DNA from: Batkoa obscura
Taxonomy: Eukaryota; Entomophthoromycota; Entomophthoromycetes; Entomophthorales; Batkoaceae
Direction: 5' to 3'
Assembly (NCBI GenBank): GCA_030770535.1
Contig: JASVEC010000043.1
Span: forward strand, 124,001 to 188,000
DNA length: 64,000 nucleotides
Of this stretch, positions 57,678 through 64,000 are shown piece after piece (positions within the stretch are counted from its first letter, which is position 1; each line of letters opens with the position of its first letter). The notes below the pieces were generated by a model. That model did no database searches and was not told the DNA's origin. It was given only the letters and a program-made list of their open reading frames with translations. The translations under genes and the position numbers were made by a program.

Positions 57678-60499
57678 ATGAGAAGATCAACGAGGTTACA
57701 AAAAACAACCCAAGTCGATAAAAAAGAGGAAACTAAGGCTAATGAGATATTAGAGTTGGAACAAGAAGACTTTGATTCTATCCCTTTAGAACCAAGCAAA
57801 AGGAAAAAACCGATTAAAAGGACTCCAGATCAAGTAAAAAAGACGAGCCCGGCTACTCTAGCCAAATCTACAACAAACGATGACGATGAAAATGTATCCA
57901 GCACAGTAGAAGCTAAAAAACCACGGAGAAGTAAAAGAATTTCAGAAAAGAAGTTAAATCAAATCAAAATTAATTCAAATGGGGAAGAAACTTGGGAAAT
58001 TATAAGTATATCTTCCGATGAAGATTTTCAAACACCAAAAGTAATCCCCAAGAAAAATCAAAGGAGTACTAGAGATAACAAAAAGGCTACAGTTAATCTA
58101 GCGACCCCAGAGAGTTTGGATAAATTCACAAAAAAAACATTAAAGAAGGAATCAATTAGAGAGGAAACAAATGCTGATGATGATAAGGATCCTCAAGTAA
58201 TTATAACGTCATCGGACGAATCTGAGTTCAAAGCTGAGTCTCCATTACCATCCGATGATTCCCCTTTATCAGCTGTTAATAGCGATTCAGATGATGCTGT
58301 CGTTGTTGTTGAAACTAGAAGGGCCCCAAGGAGGGGAGGACGAACTAATAATAGAAGAAGTCGTGCAAAAGAAGAAAAAATTGGTGGGTTTAGCAAATCT
58401 TATTTGAGGACTCATCCAACTGTAGATCCAAGAGTACAAGCCTTCCATCCAGAGGTAAAGGATGTTTGGGATAAATTAGATGGTATGGAAGTCATTGAAA
58501 TAGAACAGAGTGAACAACCAAATGACCTCAAACTTAAATTATTGCCATTTCAAAAAGAAGGATTAAATTGGATGAAAAAGCAAGAACAAAGTGAGTTTAT
58601 GGGTGGTATTTTAGCCGATGAGATGGGAATGGGAAAAACAATTCAAATGATTTCTCTATTATTATCAGAGCCAAGAGGCAAACCCAATTTATTAGTTGCT
58701 CCAACTGTAGCTCTCATGCAATGGCTTAATGAAATTAACACACATACAACAACACTAAATGTATTATTATATTATGGACAAGATCGTACACGTTCATTAG
58801 CTGAACTAAAAAAATATGATATTATACTAACTACTTATAATATTATTGAATCTGGTTTTAGAAAACAAAATTATGGATTTACACGAAAAGGAGAAAAAGT
58901 CAAAGAAAGTTCACCAATTCATCAAACAGATTGGTTTCGAGTTATTTTAGATGAAGGCCATTATATTAAAGATCGCTCTTGTAGTACGGCTCGTGCTGTA
59001 TTTGCTTTAAAAGCACAACGTAAATGGGCATTGACCGGTACTCCCTTACAAAATCGAGTGGGTGAATTATATTCATTAATTCGATTTTTAAAATGTGATC
59101 CATTTAGTTATTATTTTTGTCGAGATTGTGATTGTAAAAGTTTAACATGGGCTTTCAAAGGGTATAATAGTTGTGATGCTTGTGGCCATTCCCCAATGAA
59201 ACATTTTTGTTGGTGGAATGCTGAGATTTTAAAACCCATTCAAAATTATGGTAATGTTGGGGAAGGAAAACTAGGCTTTGAAAAATTGACAAAGTTATTA
59301 GATAAAGTCATGTTACGTCGTACTAAAGTAGAAAAGGCAGATGATTTAGGTTTACCGCCTAAAATAGTTACTGTTCGTAGAGATGTATTTAATGAAGAAG
59401 AAGAAGATATGTATGAATCCTTATATACTGATTCTAAACGTAAATTTAGTACTTATGTTGAAGAAGGAACTGTATTAAATCATTATGCTAATATCTTTGA
59501 ATTGATCACAAAGATGCGATTAGCAGTGAATCACCCAGATTTAATTTTAAGACGTATCCCAATGATGAAGAATGGGAATTTAGATCCAAATAAAAGACTA
59601 ACACAAATTAAAAATAGTTTAATTTGTGGATTATGCCAAGATGAAGCTGAAGATCCTATTATTTCCAAATGCAAACATGTGTTTTGTAGGGAAGATATCC
59701 GCCAATTCCTAGATAGTAGTTTGGATTCCCATCCTAAATGTCCAACGTGTTACGTACCATTAACGATCGATCTTTCACAAGATTCTTTAATTCCTGAAAA
59801 TGATGAAGAAGAAATTAAAGAAGCTGAAAAAACATCTCATCAGATCAATGATAAAGATTTTAAAGTAGCTGGCGAAACATTTAGGGGTAGTATTGTGAAC
59901 CGAATTGATATGAAAAAGTGGCGTTCTTCTACTAAAATTGAAGCTTTAGTAGAAGAATTAGATAAACTTCGATCTCAAGATCATACAATCAAATCAATTG
60001 TATTTTCTCAATTTGTGAATTTTTTAGATTTAGTAGCTTGGCGATTACATCGAGCTGGTTTTGCTTGCTGTCGATTGGATGGTCGTATGCGTCCTGCTCA
60101 AAGGGATGCTATTATTAAAACGTAATTTTATTTTATTAAATTAAAACTATAAGTATTAATTCGATATTTAGCTTTATGCAGCGTCATGAATATACTGTCT
60201 TTCTCATCTCCTTAAAAGCAGGTGGTATAGCCTTAAATTTAACCGAAGCAAGTCGAGTATTTATATGTGATCCATGGTGGAATCCAGCTGTAGAAGATCA
60301 AGCTATGGATCGTATCCATCGATTAGGCCAATATCGTCCAATCCAAGTTACTCGTTTAGTTGTGGAAAATTCAATTGAATCTCGTATTTTACAGCTTCAA
60401 GCAAAGAAACATGCTTTGTTTCAATCGACTATTGGTAAAGATACATCGGCTTTATCGAAACTTACAGAAGAAGATTTGAAATTTTTATTCGTTCTTTAA
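57678..60499 (+). CDS. RAD16: RAD16-type SWI2/SNF2 ATPase with RING finger
   Basis: Two exons, 57678-60122 and 60175-60499, joined by an intron of about 52 bases (IIKT-FMQRHEY). Residues 1-260 are charged and disordered, with SSDEDF and SSDESEF acidic clusters. Then PFQKEGLNWMKKQEQSEF, Walker A ILADEMGMGKTIQM (about residue 315), motif II ILDEGHYIKD (about 424) and motif III LTGTPLQNRVGELYSLIRFL. The Rad16-specific insert YYFCRDCDCKSLTWAF...CDACGHSPMKHF follows, then MLRRTKVEKADDLGLPPKIV. A C3HC4 RING (CGLCQDEAEDP...CKHVFC...CPTC) occupies about 650-690, then the second helicase half (SIVFSQFVNFLDLVAWRL, LKAGGIALNL, DRIHRLGQYRPI). Rad16 with Rad7 repairs non-transcribed DNA in global genome nucleotide excision repair. 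Motif II reads DEGH rather than the DEAH of yeast Rad16, a form seen in Rad5/HLTF relatives. Confidence 0.95.
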
Positions 60500-60717
60500 T
60501 ACAATATATTATGTTAAATTGGCTAATAACAGTCATGGATGACAATACAAATAAAGTTTAGTATTATCTGGAATTTTGTTTATTATTTTTACTAAAATTT
60601 GAGTTAATTTTTATTTTTTTTAAAACAAATTAAAAATTGATTGGTGGAGGACAACATATTGACTAAAATATTTTGATTTTAATTTTTTAGTTTTTAAGTT
60701 TCTATTTTTCTCTGAAA

Positions 60718-61093
60718 ATGTCTTTATCTTTAGGCAATTTAATTTATTCGGTCATTTTGATTATCAATGGTTTAGCTATTCTAAATGAAGAAAGATTTTT
60801 AGCTAGAAGTAAGTTACTATATAAAGTAGAATAAATAATTAACATAATAATGAATGAAGAATGATGATTAATTTCTTTTAGTCGGTTTAGGAACGAATCA
60901 AGTAGGCAGCTATAACGGCAACGAAAGTATTAAAAGTAAAATAATTAATTTAGTATCTGCTGTTAGAACTCTAATGAGATGTAAGCTTATTATTTTATCT
61001 TAATTTTCATTTTCATTTTAATTTACAATTTATTTAGTACCTTTGATTGTAGTTAATGTACTTGTTATTGCTTATTCACTTACTATTGGATAA
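60718..61093 (+). CDS. YOS1: YOS1/IER3IP1-like ER-Golgi transport protein
   Basis: Three exons (60718-60808, 60882-60980 and 61038-61093) join in frame into 81 residues, the normal family length. The sequence MSLSLGNLIYSVILIINGLA, then ILNEERFLARIGLGT, KSKIINLVSAVRTLMRLPLI and VVNVLVIAYSLTIG is a full match to Yos1: an N-terminal TM helix, the conserved EERFLARxG, the KxxxINLxxAVRTL(M/L)RxPLI core and a C-terminal TM helix. Yos1 works with Yip1 and Yif1 in ER-to-Golgi vesicle formation. The gene follows RAD16 by about 220 bases in the same direction. A scrap of its first exon recurs at 63211-63270. Confidence 0.95.
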
Positions 61094-61318
61094 ATGAAAC
61101 AAATTAAGATATAGTTAATTTATAATGAACTATTGATGTCTTTGTAATGGAATAGTAAATAGTATTAAAATTAAATATAATATATTTTTAAGATTTATGT
61201 TTGTTATTTTAAAATTACAATAATTTACTTTTATATTAAGTTACTAATACCAATAGTTAATAGACATAGTAAAATATAATAAAGTAGGAAGTAAGCAGTA
61301 TAGAATATCATATATATT

Positions 61319-61490
61319 AATATAATATTAATATAATATCTAAAATATATGACTTTATGTTGTTATATTCAATAATGAATTATTTGTTTTCAATAGTTAA
61401 TAATTTAGTCAATTCATCTGAGGTTGGGATTACTAAAGCCGTTTTCAAAGGTAAATCTCCTTTAGTAATAGATGATTGATAATTTTAGCT
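61319..61490 (-). pseudogene. Decayed copy of the 3' end of the gene at 63319
   Basis: TAATATCTAAAATATATG, TTCAATAGTTAATAATTT, TTAGTAATAGAT and GATTGATAATTT recur in the same order and spacing as at 63333-63485. The frame is broken, so this is a partial duplicate. Confidence 0.7.
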
Positions 61491-61856
61491 TATTTGATTT
61501 CTATATTACAATGAAAGATAAAACTTAGATATGAGATAAGCTGTAATGTGATAAATCAGGTGTTAAATCAAAATAAACCAAACAAGGTATAAACTTCTGA
61601 AAATGAGTCCTTGTTATAATACTTAATATCATATCAATCTTTTCATATTAACCCATGGTATAATTTCAAAGGTATATTTGATATTTGTAGTTAGTTGATT
61701 CGCCGTTTACTTTACCATTTTGCTCTAGACGCTTTGCTTCTCTAACTTATAAAAACCTTCTAACTAATACTAATACTTCTATTTAAATAGTCAATTGGTT
61801 TCCACAATACTTATTACAATTGAAATCAAACAACTGACTCCTATATAGATAGAGAT

Positions 61857-61951
61857 GGAGATGGATTTTTTTGTTCAAGAATTTTACCAATGATCTTTTC
61901 ATTTAAATAGCACTTAAAAAATGGAAAAGTAATAAAATCAAAAACAGCCCT
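61857..61951 (+). mobile_element. MITE copy 28
   Basis: Forward copy with a perfect AGAT duplication (61853-61856 and 61952-61955). Confidence 0.9.
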
Positions 61952-62193
61952 AGATGCTAACTAATTTTAGTTCTAGAGACTATTCAGTAAATTAACTGTG
62001 GATTCAAACAATGATTATATTCTATAGTTAGTTGCAATTCTTTTGATTGAAAAATTAGGATACTATTGTAAGCAATAGTATATTTTTTTAATCAAAAATA
62101 AAACTTAATTTAAGATCAAGTGTAAGTTGATGTTACAATTCTATCCTTACCATTAATTTTAAAAAAAATCGACGTCATTTCAAAAGAGTTCTT

Positions 62194-62294
62194 GGGGGTG
62201 TTTTCTTTAGCTTCATTGCTTTTTTCCATCTTTTTAAGCACTATTTAAATGGAAAATTTGTTAGTAAAATTCTTAAACATAAAAATACATCCCC
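62194..62294 (-). mobile_element. MITE copy 29
   Basis: Reverse copy with a perfect, non-palindromic TCTT duplication (62190-62193 and 62295-62298). Confidence 0.92.
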
Positions 62295-62332
62295 TCTTGT
62301 AAATTAAGTCATTAGTTGTAAATCCATAATAT

Positions 62333-62430
62333 GGGGATATATTTTTTCGTTTAAGAATTTTACTAATAACCTTTCTGCTCAAATAGCGCTTAAAAATGGA
62401 AAAAGTAATGAAGCCAAAAAAAGCATCTCT
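62333..62430 (+). mobile_element. MITE copy 30
   Basis: Forward full-length copy with a decayed right end. Confidence 0.85.
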
Positions 62431-62459
62431 GTATAATTATTTAAAAAGGTTTAATATAC

Positions 62460-62556
62460 ATTGCATTTATTTTTGTGTTTAAGAATTTTGCTACCAATTT
62501 TTCGCTTAAATAATGCCTAAAGATGGAAAAGTGATGGAGCCAAATAAAACACCCCC
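62460..62556 (+). mobile_element. MITE copy 31
   Basis: Forward copy with a decayed left end, about 30 bases after copy 30. Confidence 0.8.
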
Positions 62557-62619
62557 ATATATTAGAAAAATAATATTAATTTAATTTAATGAGAGACACT
62601 ATTTATTAACTTTCAACCA

Positions 62620-62822
62620 ATGCTTCCGTTATTGAGAGTAGATTATTATTATAAATTATCATTATTACTATTTTATCATTTTAAAGCAATAACCCCTATG
62701 GCCAAGGAAGGACTTGTAACATTCGAAGAGTCTTTATCTAAACTTCGTAATAAGGGTAGAGGCTATAATAACCAGAATATTGATAAGTTTGTAGAATTGT
62801 ACAGTGACGAGTTTTTGGATTT
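62620..62822 (+). pseudogene. Coding-like fragment cut off by MITEs, unidentified
   Basis: From the ATG at 62620 an open frame reads MLPLLRVDYYYKLSLLLFYH then FKAITPMAKEGLVTFEES and LSKLRNKGRGYNNQNIDKF up to SDEFLDL. There MITE copy 32 enters and the frame ends inside it. The 62700-62800 stretch has codon-like, less AT-rich composition. After the second MITE, 63054-63112 reads VIEQELKSNHKEKVEKLIE and stops. I do not recognise a family. It may be a real small gene broken by MITE insertion, or a scrap of a duplicated gene. Confidence 0.35.
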
Positions 62823-62918
62823 GGAGATGTATCTTTATTTAAGAATTTGCTAATGGTTTTTCTACTCAAATAGTCCTTAAAAGATAGAAAAAATTACGAA
62901 GTCAAAAAAAACATCCCC
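62823..62918 (+). mobile_element. MITE copy 32
   Basis: Forward copy with a perfect ATTT duplication (62819-62822 and 62919-62922), inserted in a coding-like fragment. Confidence 0.9.
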
Positions 62919-62951
62919 ATTTATTAATAAATAAAAGTGAAGTTATCTAAT

Positions 62952-63049
62952 GGGGGTGTTTTTTTTGACTTCATTACTTTTTCCATTTTTAAGCGCTATT
63001 TGAGTGAAAAGATTGTTGGTAAAATTCTTAAACACAAAAAAACATTCCC
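62952..63049 (-). mobile_element. MITE copy 33
   Basis: Reverse copy with a perfect TAAT duplication (62948-62951 and 63050-63053), head-to-head with copy 32 at a distance of 33 bases. Confidence 0.9.
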
Positions 63050-63210
63050 TAATGTTATTGAACAAGAATTAAAATCCAATCATAAAGAAAAAGTTGAAAA
63101 GTTAATTGAATAAAGGATTAAAAAATATGGTTTATATGGACTGTCATACTATAGTAATAATAAACAGATTCATTTGTTTTTATAATTATAACTTTTTATT
63201 AAAAATAGTA

Positions 63211-63270
63211 TATTTATCTTTAGCCAATTTAATTTATTTGTTATTTTAAAAGTTTAGCTAAAAGCGCTAT
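63211..63270 (+). pseudogene. Scrap of YOS1 first exon
   Basis: TTTATCTTTAGCCAATTTAA and TTTAGCTA match the YOS1 first exon at 60721-60780 in order. The rest of the gene is absent here. Confidence 0.65.
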
Positions 63271-63318
63271 AGATTATAACAAGGATTTAAGCGACATAGA
63301 AAACGATGGATAATTATT

Positions 63319-64000
63319 TTATTCAAATCTTAAAATAATATCTAAAATATATGGATTTAAGTCTTCTTGAGTATTAAACAAGTCATCTTCAATAGTTAAT
63401 AATTTGGCTAATTCATCTAAAGTAGGAATTGTTAAGGGTAATTTTAAAGGTAACTCTTCGTTAGTAATAGATAATTGATAATTGTGATTTTGATTTAAAT
63501 AGTCAAATAATTCTTTTTCCTTTTGCTGTTGATTTTTTTTGCCTTTAAATAGTTGAGTTAATCTTTGAAACTGATTTTTATTATTTAGTTGATTCAAATA
63601 AAACATGGCTTCATTTAATTGAATTTCATTTCGTTTATCTTCACTCAATTGCTTAATAATACAATCTAAAAGAATAGGATATTGATTTAATTCATTAATA
63701 ATAACAGGTTTAATATCATTAATATACAATTCCTTGTTAAATTCCATAACACGATTTAATTCTTTTTTTACAATTAATAAAGAAATTAATAATAAATCAT
63801 TTTCTAAATTAAAATCACAATGATTTTCAATAAAATATTGATTTAATATTAATTCATTGATAATTAAATTATTAGACAATAAGCCTAATCGATAATAGTT
63901 AATTAATTGATATGTTTTACATAATTCTATTATAGATTGTTCATATTGTTGTAAATATTTAATATCAAATATATCATAAATATAAATCCATAATTTATAA
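63319..64000 (-). CDS. Unidentified helical protein, C-terminal part (gene continues past window end)
   Basis: The frame is open from the last bases of the window (LWIYIYDIFDIKYLQQYEQS) to a stop at 63319-63321, giving about 225 residues. The sequence is almost all alpha-helical by composition (Leu, Ile, Asn, Lys, Glu) with patterns such as NDLLLISLLIVKKELNRVM and YPILLDCIIKQLSED, and ends LTIPTLDELAKLL, then DLNPYILDIILRFE. There is no signal peptide or TM helix. It could be a helical-repeat or tethering-complex subunit, but I cannot name a family. It was once directly convergent with YOS1, as scraps of both recur together. Confidence 0.6.
   Translation of the reverse strand, partial: YKLWIYIYDIFDIKYLQQYEQSIIELCKTYQLINYYRLGLLSNNLIINELILNQYFIENHCDFNLENDLLLISLLIVKKELNRVMEFNKELYINDIKPVIINELNQYPILLDCIIKQLSEDKRNEIQLNEAMFYLNQLNNKNQFQRLTQLFKGKKNQQQKEKELFDYLNQNHNYQLSITNEELPLKLPLTIPTLDELAKLLTIEDDLFNTQEDLNPYILDIILRFE

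Larger units (their letters stand above)
61094..63318. other. Interval with duplicated gene scraps and a MITE cluster
   Basis: Between YOS1 and the terminal gene. It contains a decayed copy of the terminal gene's 3' end (61319-61490), six MITEs (61857, 62194, 62333, 62460, 62823 and 62952), a coding-like piece (62620-62822) and a YOS1 first-exon scrap (63211-63270). Confidence 0.65.

Overview
The window is from an AT-rich (by eye about 25-30% GC), intron-bearing eukaryote that is almost certainly a fungus. The evidence is a set of fungal genes (Get2-type receptor, Yos1, Rad16, Apa1/2, Gvp36-type BAR protein, Adp1-type ABCG transporter, Ufo1-like F-box protein, a CBM19 chitin-binding secreted protein), the standard genetic code, and many introns of only about 38-60 bases with GTAAGT-like donors and TTTAG/TATAG acceptors. 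Such intron richness with such low GC fits an early-diverging, non-yeast lineage better than a budding yeast, but the species cannot be named from sequence alone.

Layout. 1-475: 3' end of a 7TM receptor-like gene. 476-8553: a gene-poor, repeat-filled stretch. 8554-21303: a compact gene cluster: UPF3 (-), F-box/WD40/UIM protein (+), ABCG transporter (-), eIF3i (-), flavin-reductase-like protein (+), GET2 (-). 21304-30750: a second repeat-rich stretch holding a DUF4419 pseudogene, a small secreted chitin-binding protein, and a nest of transposable elements. 30751-38138: one very large gene, a BAR protein with a tail of about 2,000 acidic residues. 39098-40711: a divergent protein kinase (-), then tRNA-Ile(AAU) at 40916-40988. 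44405-45840: casein kinase I (-). 47712-48355: SKP1 (-). 49168-50366: Ap4A phosphorylase (+). 50430-56206: Mediator MED12 (-). 57678-60499: RAD16 (+). 60718-61093: YOS1 (+). 61094-63318: duplicated gene scraps and a MITE cluster. 63319-64000: 3' end of an unidentified gene (-).

The most notable structure is a transposon family. A 2,473-bp DNA transposon (25078-27550, inverted termini, 4-bp target duplication AATT, a zinc-finger plus RNase H-like transposase gene) sits inside an older copy of the same family whose halves lie at 24776-25077 and 27551-about 28990. About 33 copies of a roughly 97-bp MITE with near-identical termini and 4-bp target duplications are scattered over the window, including one at the same position inside both transposon copies. 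A separate TG...CA element of 400-464 bp, probably a solo LTR, occurs three times, once inserted head-on into another copy of itself.

The host genes are housekeeping functions: mRNA surveillance (UPF3), SCF ubiquitin ligase (SKP1 and an F-box protein that could be its client adaptor), translation initiation (eIF3i), tail-anchored protein insertion (GET2), ER-Golgi traffic (YOS1), transcription (MED12), DNA repair (RAD16) and signalling (CK1, kinase, receptor). They are not arranged as operons; neighbours are often convergent or divergent with only 60-400 bases between them.
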